Assembly (NCBI RefSeq): GCF_035582795.1
Contig: NC_134369.1
Coordinates: forward strand, 55,862,001 to 55,926,000
Reading direction: 5' to 3'
Source: Mycteria americana
Taxonomy: Eukaryota; Chordata; Aves; Ciconiiformes; Ciconiidae
Length of the DNA stretch: 64,000 nucleotides
The notes under the pieces are model-generated. The model made no database searches and was not told where the DNA came from. It saw only the letters and a list, made by a program, of their open reading frames with translations. Below, piece after piece: positions 12,881 to 26,020 of this stretch. Position numbers and translations under genes: made by a program. Numbering within the stretch: the first letter of the stretch is position 1; each line of letters starts with the position of its first letter.

Positions 12881-13730
12881 ATGCTCCCGCTCTACGAAGG
12901 GAGCAAGGAGGGAATTGGCAGGGAGCCTCGGTAGCTGGGGAAGCGGGAGCTGAGGGGGCCAGGCCACCCCTACGCACATGCAGCCAGGGAGCAGGGCAGC
13001 CGCCCAGCTCCAGCCCCAGGCATCAGGCACCTCCTTGGGGACGGGACCGTACGGAGATGGGCAGGACACCGGGGCTGTGGGGAGCTGGACAGCGTCACGG
13101 TTTCTCTCCTCTCTTGCCCAGGCCAGTGAAAACCTCACAGGAGCAGCCCTTGCCCAATACCCAGGGGATGTTCCCCGGGCCGTTCGTGAAGCGCAGCTGC
13201 CCCAGGAGGTGCTCTGCCACCGGGCTGGGATGGTGCCACCTCCTGGGGTGCCTCTGGGGTGTCTCCCCAAACACTGTTCCGGTCCCACTTGCCTGTGACA
13301 CTGCCCAGAAATGCCTCTTTCAACGTGGAAGAGGTGATGAGAGGCAGCGCTCCAGGTCCTCCCAGTCTCCTCGGGGGCTGGGTACCCGCCTGCCCAAGCA
13401 AAGGGCAGAGCAAGCAGCCGACCCAGGAGATGTCCAAACGCCTGCCCGGCCCCTTTCCTCTGCCCTCTTTTTTGGGACCTCAGGGCCAGGTGCTGCTGCC
13501 CTGCCCTGTTTTTTCACACCATCGTCTCTCTGGGGTCTGCTCAGGGCCTCAGAGCTGGCCTCTCTCCTGAAAAAAGACACAGGCCTGCCCGAGGACAAGC
13601 AGATGTTCCTCTCCCCAGGACGCAGGGGCCAGCCAGGTGTCACCCGTGCACAGAGCGAGGGCAACACACAAAGGTCCTTCCTGAAAGGGACTGAGTCAAG
13701 AAACAGGCCCAAATTGTGAAGCACAAAAAT
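12881..13730. other. GC-rich patch with long unrecognised open frames
   Basis: This block is markedly C+G-rich. A plus-strand open frame of 220 codons (13057-13719) overlaps frames of 100-186 codons on the other strand, the usual sign of compositional stop depletion. The product is rich in Pro, Gly, Arg and Ser and matches no family I know. It could be part of a non-coding RNA or simply a GC-rich repeat. Confidence 0.45.
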
Positions 13731-13915
13731 AATTTATTGTTTACAGTTATAAAACTCTTTTTTTTCCCCCCCTTCTATTTTCAGGTGAATCCAAACTTAA
13801 TTTACCTTGCTTAAAGGGGGTGAGGGCAAAAAGCTGTCCCAGAAATCACAACACTTTAAAGCCTGCTGGCCCTGTGGAAATGAGGGAGCCAGGAAGAACA
13901 TCCACGGAGGCCAGT

Positions 13916-13983
13916 GACCGGTCGCCCACAGAAGCTGGAACACAAGAAGACCGGTCGCCACAGAAGACCGGTTGCCCGCAGAA
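13916..13983. repeat. Small minisatellite with gaccggtcgcc core, three imperfect copies
   Basis: Copies begin at 13916, 13949 and 13966 with cores gaccggtcgcccacagaa, gaccggtcgccacagaa and gaccggttgcccgcagaa. Fourteen unrelated bases separate copies one and two. Each copy contains the palindrome ACCGGT. Confidence 0.9.
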
Positions 13984-14000
13984 TGCTGTTCTTCCATCTA

Positions 14001-17000
14001 AAATAGCTCAGTTCAAAACAAGAGCGCACACTGACCTTCTAGCTAAAGCTTTGGGCTCGTCCTTCAGGGAAAGGCAGGGAGGCAGAAACAGGCCAGTCTG
14101 GCTTGGTACTTAAAACCACTTAAGAAACAGCGTAACTAGAAACAGAGGTTACCAGCCCACTCTACCCTAATTTTAACGCTTTAATCCAGCTGCAGGGTGT
14201 TTGGCCATCTTCCCAGACAAACAGACCAATATGCAGCCAACCTGCTGCCCACCTTCCCGGCCTTCCCTTTGCAGGCCCACCGGCAGCATGGGCTGCTCCT
14301 CACCACTGCACCCAGAGTCACTGGGAAGCAAACATGCTGCAGCCACAATCCTTGCTGATATCACTAGGGATTTTAGGGCAGGAAGAAGGATGCACTCTCA
14401 CCCCAAGGCAGGGGATTATGCATATTCAACTCATGTTTGGTTATACGCATAAATATCCAGAGAGGGGAGAACATGCAGCTCTTCAGAAACCGCTCCGCTG
14501 AACAGACTGAAGTGGGTTACCTTCCTGGTACAACGTGATCATACGCCCAACCTGAATGGTGCAGGTGTCACGAACCTGTGTTTTAACAGAAAGTTTAACA
14601 GCTGCAAACTGCAGGATGTTTATTCTCAACAGTATTTTCTTGACAGATTATTTTCAAGAATCCTGAGTCAGCAGTAATAACTGTAGGTACAAATACGTGT
14701 TTGCAGGACACAATAGCTTTGCCATGTTATCTACCCGTGCTCCCCAAGACAAAAAGTTTATATGTTTATGGCTAAGGCTGGCCTTCAATGGTGAGCAAAT
14801 ATCCACTCGCCTCAAGTATTACATTCAGCTGTCACTATTGCTTTAACTCTTAGCTCCATAAGAACTAGATCATATGGTAGCAAGGAATTCAAGGGTGAAG
14901 GGTTAATCATTTCACTGCAGCTCAGGGATTAACTTCACATTAAAAACATGTGCATTTGTATCCAAGTGACATAATGAAAAATGCGGTGGGAGATGGAAGG
15001 TACGCTCATTCAAGCAAGCAAGAATTTATTGAACTAGTTCTTCAGGATCCTAGGAAACCTAACTGAACGTTTCTCAGCCAATGCAGTGGCTGCTCCCTCG
15101 GTTAAACTGAAGGGGTGATCCCATGACCGACAAGGATTTTCATTAGCAGGCAGATGGAGGCTGTGTTTCGGTACTAGATTTTAGGGGGCCCTGGCAATCA
15201 TTCCGTAACAGTATGGTGACTGACCTGTGCAAGAGCCCAGGAAAGGAGAAATAACACAAGCTAGAAAGAGAAAAAACGGAAATGCAGAAGTGCCGATAAA
15301 GATCAGCAATCAGCTGCCATTTGGGACAGTCCTTACAAACAGTGGCACCGACTATGAACCCTTGCCTCAGTGTGAACAAGCTGAATTCACACATGCTGTC
15401 CTAATGAGTTACTGGTGTGAGAAAATGTTCACCTGTATGAGATGGGGAGCTGCCATCCGGCTTCCTGGAAAAACCACACAGGGCTCATTTTTTCCATCAC
15501 CGGTGTGGCTATGTGCAGGCTGACACGGAGGACAGTTTAACAGCATTCAGCAGCACCTGCAGGCCCAAGGAGTAACCAGTGCCACCAAAAACAGAGGGGA
15601 GGAGAAGGCAGGAGTTCTGGTACACAGAATACAGCCCGTGGGACTCCTCAAGGAAATATGATTCATAGCTCACCCTTAAGGAAGTGCAGCAGGAGGTTAA
15701 ATCCCTGCAGGATACCAGTTTTACAGCCCAGCCAAACCCCATCTCTCCAGCAGCACAATGTCCTTTACCAGCTGGCTGAACAGCACTGACAGAAGAGAAA
15801 GTACAACCTCCTTCTCCTGTCCACACTTGTGAGTCAGCTCCGGAGATACCGTTGCCTTATCCACAGAGCTCTTGCTGAACGGAGAGACCCTTGGCTGGGA
15901 GGGTACTGTCAGAGCAGATTGGTCTTGCATTGTGAAAAGAGCAATAAAAGGGGAGGGGGTCATACTATTCAGTCCCATGTGAAACCCTGTCTAAGACAAA
16001 CATGACAGCACGTATAATGAGAACAGCCTGAAAAGCAGATTGTAAGCAGCGAGAGAAGGAAGGATGCAGTGGCTCAAGTCTGTAAACCTCAGATTAGGCT
16101 ACTTGAGCTGTATGCCAACAGCTAAATCTGAGAAACTTTGTTTCCTAAAGTGTCTGTTCTCCACCAAATTGAGTGGAAAGCCCAGCCGTTCAGTGGCTTC
16201 ACTGGTCAGGCCACTTCTACCAAGGCACCCCGGTGGGGACTGAAGAACCAGAAGTCCTTGATCATGGGTCACAGACCTACTTTCTCATTTTCTTTGAGCA
16301 GTTCTAGAGAGTTGTTTGCTTCTCCTGAAATTTTGCAGCCCAATGTTCCTGCACTTGGTCTCTCCTCTTTTGCTTTGCATGTGTGCCTGTTTCAGTGTAA
16401 TTTTTCATGAGCATGTGATTCAGAATTAATGCGTTTGTAGTGGAGGGAACTGACGTGTCCTTGCGATACTGTAAATGAGCAGCAGCAGTTCCTTTGAGTT
16501 CAAAACAACTATAAAGATCCTTATCAGCTTTGTGAGTGGCTTGTAAATCATCACAAGCCCAGTGAATGGCGTATTAACTACCTCACCTCTGTAGTGAGTT
16601 ATCTGAGTGATGAGAATGTGAGAGAGCAACTGTGTGACACAAGTTCATTCACTTCCCACAAAGCAAACCAGAGCCAGGCTTGGCTGCCCTTGCAATTTGC
16701 TGAAATAAGAACATTCCACCTGCAAAACAAAACCCCAACCAACAAACAGCCAAACCTCATTAGGCATGGGCCATTGAGTATGGTGTGGGTGGAAAAGCCT
16801 TTCGTGTACTAAAGTCACAAGCTATGTAGTGCAGGTGGGAGTGAGCACTAGCTACTAGTTAATGATTTATGTATGAGGAAACCAGTTCAGTCTAAATTAT
16901 CTTATATTAACACTACTTGTTAAGAAGACAAGTTTATTCTGCAGAGCTAAGCCAACTTCTGCCTGTAGCCTCATGTTCACTGCACAAACCCCTGCCTTCA

Positions 17001-20000
17001 CTGGTCCACATTGTGCTTCCAAGAGCCAGGGCAACTGGGAGAGGAGAGTGGCACCACGTCAGGCTGGGAGGAGAGCTCATCTCCTTGGTTCCTCCAGGAA
17101 CGCCTCCAAGGCTGCAGCATGCAGCCTGTACACCCTCCCACACAACCTCCGAACACGTGCTGGGTAAAGCATGGCTGGTGCTTGGGGGAACTGGGCAAGG
17201 GAGCCATCCCCACCATCAGAAGCAATGACCTGCTCCAACCTTCAGTGGAGTTGCAGGGGAAAGACACGCCTCAGATAGTCAAGCTCCTGGTACAGATAAA
17301 GTGGTATTACACAAAATGCTAATTTGAGCCTTATCATGCATAAACCCAGCAGGAAATGAAGGTAAAATACACATATGTACCTCCAAGTATGGGCAAGTTT
17401 ACAACATCAAAACTGTGAAAGAAAATTAGACTCTTGAGAATTAATTGTATTTTGCTTTGAAGTTTTCTCTGCTACTGTATATATGTTACTAGCGTTTGTG
17501 ACCAATAGATGTACCAGTATCACTGATCCTCACTCAACTTGCTTTCCAGAGGGGTTACATGATTCTGGCATGAATGCTTGCAGTGATCTTACATGATCAC
17601 CACTGAACCAGGTAATGATCCAAATAAACTATAATTCACTTATAATTTTTATTAGCAATATTTTTTTTATTTTAAAAAAGCTTTAAAATAGTCCCTACTG
17701 GCGTATTCAATGTAAATTGCTCACAAGTTGTAAAAAAATACAAGAATTAAAAGCTCATTTTCTGCTACAAATGAAGTAATGGTTATAGGTTAAATGGGCA
17801 GGATGAGGGACATTGAAAGCATCCATTTTAAATTACAGTATTCCTCTTTCGAAAAGAATGAAGACTACAAAATATAACATGTTTATTAATCTGGACAGCC
17901 TGCAAGTAAGAGTTAGGGAAATGACTGTTTAAGCAGAAGCAGAAGTTCTGTGGAGCATCCGTCGAGCTGGGCAGTGAGTCCTTCTCCCTGCGCCTCTACT
18001 GGTTGCAGGAGAAACTGTTGGTATAAGGTGGTGCTGTATGTGCTATACCTTAAATTGTACTTATAGGCTTCCAGCGTCCAGTGCATCTCATTAGGTGACA
18101 GGCTGGCCAGGGCAGCGTGATTTTTTTGAAAACTGATGCTGCATTCAAACACATGAATGCTGCCCTCCTATTTTTATTGAAGTGACTGTTAGCACTTTTC
18201 TGTCTTTCAAAGGCCGAAGCAAAGCTAAAACGCTTCGTACAGCAAGAGAGAGACTTGTCTCAGGGATCCTGCACACTGAGAGCATTCCTTAGTACTTTTA
18301 CATTATCCTGGATTGTCCCCCCCTTGCCTCTGGCCATGCCTGCCTCTTCCTTGGCCCATCCATCAGCCAGCCATTGTGTCTGTATCCTGGAAAGGATCAA
18401 CCGTGCTTAATCCTGCCAGTGGGAGACAGGGATGCTGGAGGTCAAGGAGTGAATTCTTCCTTTTCCAGATGTTGCGTGGGATGTCTTCATTCCAGAGCTA
18501 TTTATAGGCTACATGGGCACTTATCTTTCTAAGGAGATAATCTCCTTTTTAATATTTTGGGTTTCTGGTTGATTATTTTTGTCCACAGCAATGACATCAT
18601 AACCAGAGCACTGAAGGTTAACTAATGCCCAAGCTCTTTTTTATTAACTTTCTGGTTCAACTGTAATTTTATCCCTCAATAATTCTCTTTTTTCACCTGT
18701 GGGAATGACTTTACACCGATGTGAACCGAATGCTGTCACTTACACCGTCGTAACTCACACCAAATCAGACTGGGTAATGCTAAGTGAGCACAACCCTGGG
18801 GAACGGCAGAGGGATATGCTAGAGCTTGCTGCAGGTAGTATGCATGTGGTAGGCAACAGCTTGGTCCTGTCATTTTAAATTTTCCATAGATTTCCATTTC
18901 CAGTAAAAACACAATGAGAAATTTTATACACATTATGAAGTAAATCTCCACCTGACATCATTAAGGAGTCCATCTCTCCTCCAGCTGAGGACATGTCTCT
19001 GAGTTTTGTGCCTTCCTCACTGACCCGCAGTTCAGCCTTGGGCTGACGGGTGTTTCTGATCGCTGTAGGAGCCCTGGGATCTCTGTAGAGCTGCTGCTGT
19101 TATTTTGGAAGCAGCCAGTTTTTCTGTCCCCCTCCCCTACCTGCATGGCATCAGATATCAGAGTCCAAAGGAATATTTTTAAATGATGAACTAGATTCAG
19201 GTTTTCTTGGGGATACTGATTTGAATAACAAATCTGTGTAATCCTGGCAGGCCTTCTGCCTCTTTGTTTGCATTTCACATAATCTGCAAAATTAGTCTCC
19301 TGACCAAAATATTTCTTAAAAACAGAGATTTCTTATGAATACTGGAGAACTCTGGTGCTGGACTTCTGAATCGTGTTTGCATTATGTGTAGCCAGCCAGG
19401 AAACACCATATGTTTTGAGGATTTTGTCAAAACTAACCTTTGTAGCTATGATTTCACATATTGAATACAGAACACTTGCAGCAAGTTGCTGATGAACAAT
19501 CTCCAGACAAAGGTCCCAGTCTTGAAAACCACCTGCACATGCATTACTTTGAACACTGCAGAATCTCAAGGAAGTCAACATAATCCCTTGTAGGTTACAG
19601 AGAAGAACAATTTCTATGAATGATGCATGAGTTGTGACTCTGCAAAGGCTTGGGTGTAGCTTGATCTTTTAACAATACGTAGAGTCAAGTGCTTGCATTG
19701 GCCTTGAAGAACAGGGGTGAGGAATCATTCATGGAAGCGCATCAATGAATGGCTTGAAATACCAGAGGAAATTTTGAAGTATCAAAGGATATCTCAGGAA
19801 ACTTAAAGTACCCAAAGATAGTGCCCACAGAGAAAGAGATACTGCAATCATACTACTGTTTATTTACTGGAAACAATCTTTCAGCTCTACTGTAAAAATA
19901 ATACATATCTGTTTACATTTATACCACTGACACTGAGATTCAAGACTTAAAATAAAACTGGGCTAAATCCAGACCTGATGTAAGGTGGTTAGCAATCACT

Positions 20001-23000
20001 GACTTCAGCATAGTGGTGATCACATTGCACTCTCTCTGACTGGGCCAAATACTCTGCAAACTGGGAAAAACCTCATCCAAGGTGAGAAGAGCCTAAGGAT
20101 GTATTGCATAAGCATGTCCTCATCAGGCTTCTTAAAAAGCCTTGAGACTATCCAGCCAGCATGGTATAGATGCAATTTCAGGAGAAAAGTGATTCATCAG
20201 GACCTAAAATAGCATCTATCACCTTCAAAACTGGGAGGTTGTGAGGGTTTTTTTAATCCTTTTCATGAAGCCAGGCTCTGCGAGCAGGCTGGGCAATCCC
20301 TTCAGCCATTCAGACCTAATACTTTGCTGTAAGGGTGCCTACTGACATTGCAGAGGGAGGGGGGTACAAAAGCAGCAGTTGGGCCAACAGCAGTGCCTGC
20401 ATTTCCAGTGAAACACATGAAGAGCTTGTTGTACGGATGGTGGGTGCAGAGGAACCTGGCAGGGAAATAACAGATCTGCCTTGGCTGTGAGAAAAGCAAC
20501 TGAGATCAGTCAGAGCCTAGAAGAGACGCATAGCCTGCAACTGATCTCCAAAAAGCAAAGTGAAAAATGTTATGTAGTGCCAGAGGAGAAGTGGAGCTCA
20601 CTCAGCACGTGCTTGCAGTGCATGACCATAATGAGATCACTTGTCCAGGACAAACTCAAAACAGAGAATGAGTGACTTCTGGGATACAGGAGGGTATTGA
20701 AAGAGATTAAATTTTTCAGGCATTTTTGGTTGCTGAAGTGTTTTCTAAAGATCCCTTTGCTACCCAGCTACATTCCTCAATTCTTACATCAAGGTTACTG
20801 CATCATTATTCACTTGCTGGTGTAAAAGCATATCTGCCTTGTACCCAAACTCTCCCTCGCGTGCCTTCACCAATATTAGTTGAGTTGCACGGGGGGATCA
20901 GTTCGGCCAATGGAAACCACTAGAGGGATCTCAGAAGTTTGAACTAAGAACTGGGATAGGTTAGATTTCCACCTCTGATGTGCACACTTACAAACATCAG
21001 ATGCACCCTGCACTGAAACAGGTGAGGAAAGAGGCAGCTGCAGGATCAGAGACAACCCCACACAAATACCTCTGGACCATTACACTCGCTATGGCACTGA
21101 CCCTTCAGCACAGGTCACCTTTCTGGGCAGGCTTTCTGCAGAATCCCTGAAAGTCTAGTTACGACCATCAGCCTCAGTCTTCATGCACGGCACCTGCTTT
21201 GGTGTTGAGCTATTCAGAATTGGTTCAAAGACTTAAAACAGCAAAATGTGATGGGTGTAAATCACTTGTCTGCACTCATGTCAGATGAGGAAACACAATT
21301 TGCTTGTGCCATGTCATCTTACAACTCTTTGACTTCCAAAGTAGGAAGACTTCCAAAGTTGACTAGTTGACTTCCAAACGTAGCCACACTACCACAATTT
21401 CTGTAAATTCTCCTTGTATACAGATACATGCACAGTGCTTTACACACACGCAGGGAAGATCCTAAGGACAGTTTTTATCTTTCCCTTAAAGAGCAGCAGA
21501 GTCATGCAAATTAACACCAGCTGAGGGTTTTGTCCATCCAAGGTAGAGATTTATTTTAACAATAGTGCCTGTCAGGCTTGAATAACGTTAGGGCATACTT
21601 CTATTCCTTTTTTTTTCTTAACATATTTGTGCTACGAAATTTTCATTGGGTTCTAATACAGCTACATGCTATGGAAGATATTCAGTAGCATATTCTGTGA
21701 ATAAGCCAGACTGGAGAACTTGAATGACCACAAACTGTACTGATTCTATTTCTCTGCTTGCTCTAGACAGAGAAACATTAATATGTAAGTTCTGCTGATG
21801 CTGATACCATCCTCATGAGACAATGAAAGTCGACTCTTCTAAAAGCTGAGCCAAAAAAAGGTAAGTATGACTACAGGCCCCCAACTTGAAAAGGAGAAGG
21901 CTCTGTGTGAATGGCCCGGGACACTACACTTGGTGATGGTGGGTGGCCAGGCAATCAAAGAAGCTTAGTTATTCTCAACAAAGTTATTGTTGTCAGAGAA
22001 GCACAAGTTGAAAAGCAATTCTGTGGGATCCAGCAAACTCTTCGGTGAAACAACATTTTGTTGTCTTTGTCAAAAAAAGTAAATCCCCTAAAAATATCTC
22101 AAATAGGCCAGATGATAGGGCCCATTCAGCTCTACAGCACTGTATCATTCGTCTCTTGCCATTCTCCTTCCCCTAGTACCTAACCCGACTAGCATGCATC
22201 ACTTGGTTCATTTAGCAGAATAGATTCTCCTTCCCAATCATTATGATCTGTATCAAAGATTACTGCCATTTCTGCTTTCATTTACTTTTATTCCAATTAT
22301 TGCTCTGGCAATAGGTGCTGTACAAACACATAATGAGAGGCAGTCTTTCTCCCGAGGACCTTCATTTAAACAGACATGACAGCTGACAGGCAGGAGAGGC
22401 AAAGAGCTGTCCCTCCCCAGCTCGGCCAGGAACGGCTTTGCCACCCTGAGCAAGGAGCATGTCAGAGCAGAGCCGGAGGGAAGCCACGTGTACCCAGACC
22501 AGCGTCAGTGCCCTCATCTGGTGCTGGCCAGAATATTGTCTATTAACCGTATGGTAAAACCCTTTGTGTTAGAAAATCCTCTGCAATAGGTTAGAATAAA
22601 GAATCATTTTCTGAGCAGACCTGGAATTCTGTCTGCTTTTAGGGAGGCCTGGCCTCAAAGGAGAACATGAATGTATACAGCAGTTGCAAGTTTGCATTTT
22701 TAACTTTCATGCTGTAAAAAACTGACATGCATAGTCCTTTTTTTTATTTGGTGAGAATTGCTGTAATATACGAGCCTGCGATGGTCTATTGGAAACAGAC
22801 CCCTGACTAGGAAATGGAGAGTTTAGATGTTATAAACTGCTAGTAATTTATTGTTTTGGGATTGGCATATATTTTAGCAAAGTTAAAGTTGGCTGGAGTG
22901 ATAGTGAGTGATGAAAGATGTTATGGTGGTTGAGAAGTGGCTGAATTCCTTTGTTTCCAGACTTTTCACTTTTTTTTTAAGGTGCAGAATGTTTGTATAG

Positions 23001-24339
23001 AAAGTGTAATATTGTTTTATGAGTATTTGCTGGACCCTGCTAAAACCAAGTATTCAAGCTTTACTCTTTTAACAAAGTGTTTTGTTACGGAATTCCTCTG
23101 GGTTTTGATGTTTCTAAATTAGGGTTAAATCAGGTTGGTATGTGGGGGCCATGGGAGAACAGCTCAGAAGTGAGAAACTGTCTGATGTCTAACAGGGTGC
23201 AGTTCCTCTCCAGAAGGTGATGTGATCGCAGAAAGAGAGAGGACTCCTCAACTGGACATGAAGAAGCCATAACGTAGGGGCACAAAAGGGGGAAATAGGG
23301 GCTTTTAAGCACTGGGAAAACTTTCAGCACGCTAAGAGTTTAACGTCTTTAATGCAAGACCCTGCCTGCCCCTTGTCTGCTCTCTGGGCTACCAGAGCCT
23401 GCTTGTTTCCCATGTCTCACTTCCATCATCTGGGACACATGAGCACTTTTAGCCCCATGGTTATAAACTAGCATTCCTCCTTCCTGGTCATCTCCATTTT
23501 CCCCTCCAAGACTGTGGCATACAATGAGCCATGATAGACTCAGGAAACACATTCTTGTTTCTGATATTTCTCTGCACATTTCCTCTATATTTATCTCCTC
23601 CAAGTCAGCTACTCACAAAGCTCATTGGCTTCCTGCCCTCAGCTTGGCCCACTAAACACTGGAGTCAGGCTCCAGCCTTTTTGTTTTTACAATAAAGGAC
23701 AGCCTGTGTACAGAGCTCTGAGCCACAGGATCCCAGGACGTTGTAGCAGCACGGAGGAAGCTTTAAACCATTAATAAATGGAAGCTGCTAAAGAACACTC
23801 AACTCAGCATTTCGTTGCTGTGAGCCATTGCATCAGGGCTTCCTTCAAGCTGAGTACAAGGAAAAGGAGCAGAGTCTAGGGAAAAACAACTCCAGACTAA
23901 CTCACAAAGCTTATTAGGAACAAGAGAGTCAGTTCTGATTGTGTCATGCAGTCTGTGTTGTGATAACTTTCTGAGTCTGTATTCTCCCGTTTAATACTCC
24001 ACTTCAATGAAGACCTCACATAATGCTTCTAGGCTGCTCCAGCCTGCTCGCATTGTAATCTTCATAAACTCCTTTTCCCAAGTAGCATTAAGTACTTCCA
24101 GTCCTCAAAAAGACGAAGCAAAGGTTATCTTTCCTACCCTAGCCAATAAGGAAATGAGCCAATAAGGAAAAAGCAGGGGGAAGAAGCAAAAGAGCTTGCT
24201 TCAGAGAAATTGAAGAACAAGGCATATGAACCCTCATCCCTACTAAAATAAAAGACCAAACTGCCAGTGGCTTCAACAAGGTAAGCATTATACCTCCAAA
24301 CTATACAATTTTTTTTTCAAACTCCTAAACATATATATA
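14001..24339. other. Intergenic sequence, no gene recognised
   Basis: This is about 10 kb between the GC-rich patch and the CR1 copy. Only short open frames were seen, none resembling a known family. Short repeats of the unit gacttccaaag occur at 21331, 21348 and 21369, and a duplicated gccaataaggaaa occurs at about 24141-24169. Confidence 0.55.
21331..21379. repeat. Three spaced copies of gacttccaaa
   Basis: The unit gacttccaaa recurs at 21331, 21348 and 21369, with short unlike spacers and an additional gttgacta duplication between the last two. Confidence 0.85.
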
Positions 24340-24770
24340 GATTTAGCTTAGCACTGTGAGGCCTCAGCTGGAATACTTTTCACAGTTTTGGGCACTGCAC
24401 TTCAAGAAAGATGTGAACCAACTGGAGAGAATCCAGACGAGAGCAACAAGAATGATCAAAGGTCCAGAATATGTGATGTATGAAGAAAGACCAAAAGAAT
24501 TGGGTTTGTTTAGACTAGAGAGAAACAGTCTGAGGGGAGACATGACAACAGTCTTCAGACATGTTAAAGACTGCTGCAAAGGGGAAGATAAACTGTTCTC
24601 TATTTCTACTGGAAGTAGGCTAAAAAGAAATAGATTTAAATTACAACAGCGGAGATTCAGATTAGACTTTAGGAGAAACTTTCAATTGGTTACAGCAGTT
24701 ATACCTGAGAAGACATTGCCTATGGAAACTGTGGGATCCCATTGTCTGAGGTCTGGGTACTGGTATAGTG
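24340..24770 (+). mobile_element. CR1 LINE 3' fragment (end of ORF2 reverse transcriptase)
   Basis: A plus-strand frame reads RPQLEYFSQFWALHFKKDV, then LERIQTRATRMIKG, YEERPKELGLFRLER, LRGDMTTVF and RFRLDFRRNF. These are the consecutive conserved blocks of the CR1 ORF2 C-terminus (RPHLEY-QFWAPHFKKD, LERVQRRATKMIKG, YEERLRELGLFSLEKRRLRGD, RFRLDIRKNF). The frame stays open for about 146 codons, so this copy is less decayed than the one in intron 9. The end and the typical CR1 3' octamer repeat were not clearly seen. It is 5'-truncated, as CR1 copies usually are. Confidence 0.93.
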
Positions 24771-25159
24771 GGGTCTGCTTTGCGGCCGAGGCATGAAGGA
24801 TAAGACTGGTCCAAGTCCTTTTCAGCTTATTTTCCCCAATGTTAAGAATGTAGGAGAGAGACTGCACGTGAGCAGAACAACTCATTTTTTCTGAAGGAAT
24901 TTGGATGGGTCTGAGCTGAGTGGTCCTTGAACCGGAGATTAGCTGCAGCCTTAACTACGGTTAGTATCACTACCTTATAACCATTACAAACTGTTTGCAA
25001 CTACCACATTCAGGAAACCAGGGAAAAATGAAGTTCTGATTCTCATCTGCTCTAAAGTCCCTGGACACTACTCCGGCAGTGGAGGCCTGTGTCAGAGTCT
25101 GGGTGTAAATAGGCATAACACCCTAAACATTGTAAAACATACCAACCAGTGATAGATTT

Positions 25160-25858
25160 CTATGAACTCTGTTATATGGAAAGATTTAATACAGGAAGGA
25201 ACCCAAACATGTGACACTTTGTTAGAAAGTAGAAGGTTACATAGTACAACATGTATTTTGGAATGAATTTACAATGACTTTTAACTATAAAATAGAATCA
25301 AAGAAAAAAGAAGTGAAACTAAGACAAATGTAGGGTGAATTGAGACAATGTGCCTGACTGATAATTCCAGAGACAATTGGCAATGTAAGTTAGCATTTCT
25401 GAGATCCCTTGTTTCAATAGGTGGCTTTTTGTTTCTGTTTCTGCTTGTTTGTCTGCTTTCCATTTATAATGAAAAAAAAGGCAAGATTGCAAAAGCCAGC
25501 TTTTTCCTCAGTTTCTTTGGTGCTTTTTGCTAAGCAGCCTTGGAGCTACAAAGATTCACAGTCTTTCAAACATAGACTCATTCTCTAGAAGTGCTTACAA
25601 TGGAAAGAAGAGTCCTTAAAATATATGACCACATAAAGAATCATATGGGATCTGCTGACAATACATCTTCAGATGTCTGCATCCTGGTAGGGACTGTGCA
25701 TGAAGAGGCCTCCCTCCTCAGACAGGCATAGGTCACTGGGCCTGTGGAAATACTGGTTTGGTTTAGAGCTGCTATACGTACTGGCTTCTGAGGAGAGAGT
25801 TCTGCAGAGGAGGAACCATCTCTTTTGTTTTAATGTTTCCAGGGCACAAACTCAAGGT
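25160..25858 (-). other. FBLN5: Probable FBLN5 3' UTR
   Basis: This sequence lies directly downstream of the TAA stop on the minus strand and holds no recognisable coding motif. No canonical AATAAA occurs on the minus strand here. The extent is inferred from the ATTAAA at 25190-25185 and the GU-rich tract beyond it, giving a UTR of about 0.7 kb. A second ATTAAA at 25833-25828 is only about 26 nt past the stop and looks too close to be the main site. Confidence 0.4.
25185..25190 (-). terminator. Candidate FBLN5 polyadenylation signal (ATTAAA)
   Basis: On the minus strand this reads ATTAAATC, the commonest variant hexamer. About 40-60 nt further on (25150-25125) is a GU/U-rich stretch (GGTTGGTATGTTTTAC) that could be the downstream element. 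This is pattern-based only; RNA 3'-end data would settle it. Confidence 0.35.
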
Positions 25859-26020
25859 TTAGAAGGAGTACTGTGACACATATATCCTCAGCCGGATGAC
25901 AGAGCTTCCTCTGAAGTTGATGACGGTGTTAACAGTGATCATTTCCAAGTCCAACTGGATAGTACGGGGCCCCTTCACGGGGCGGGTCATCACCAGAGTA
26001 GCACTGATCGGTCCCGTTTG
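25859..26020 (-). CDS. FBLN5: FBLN5 exon 11: end of fibulin-type domain and stop codon
   Basis: The coding part is 162 nt. It begins [19 protein letters not shown] and ends RIYVSQYSF followed by TAA at 25861-25859. The acceptor is TGCACAG before 26020, with a preceding pyrimidine tract. It encodes 53 residues, as in human. The C-terminus is ...QYSF rather than human ...QYPF, and KGPRTIQLD replaces KGPREIQLD. The 3' UTR follows toward lower coordinates. Confidence 0.97.
   Translation of the reverse strand, partial: QTGPISATLVMTRPVKGPRTIQLDLEMITVNTVINFRGSSVIRLRIYVSQYSF

Noticed and set aside
13057..13719. 220-codon plus-strand frame as a gene
   Set aside because: GC-rich composition with long frames on both strands; no domain, no clear promoter or splice context.
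17913..18152. 79-codon minus-strand frame rich in Tyr and Leu
   Set aside because: Short, no domain recognised, and within the length expected by chance.
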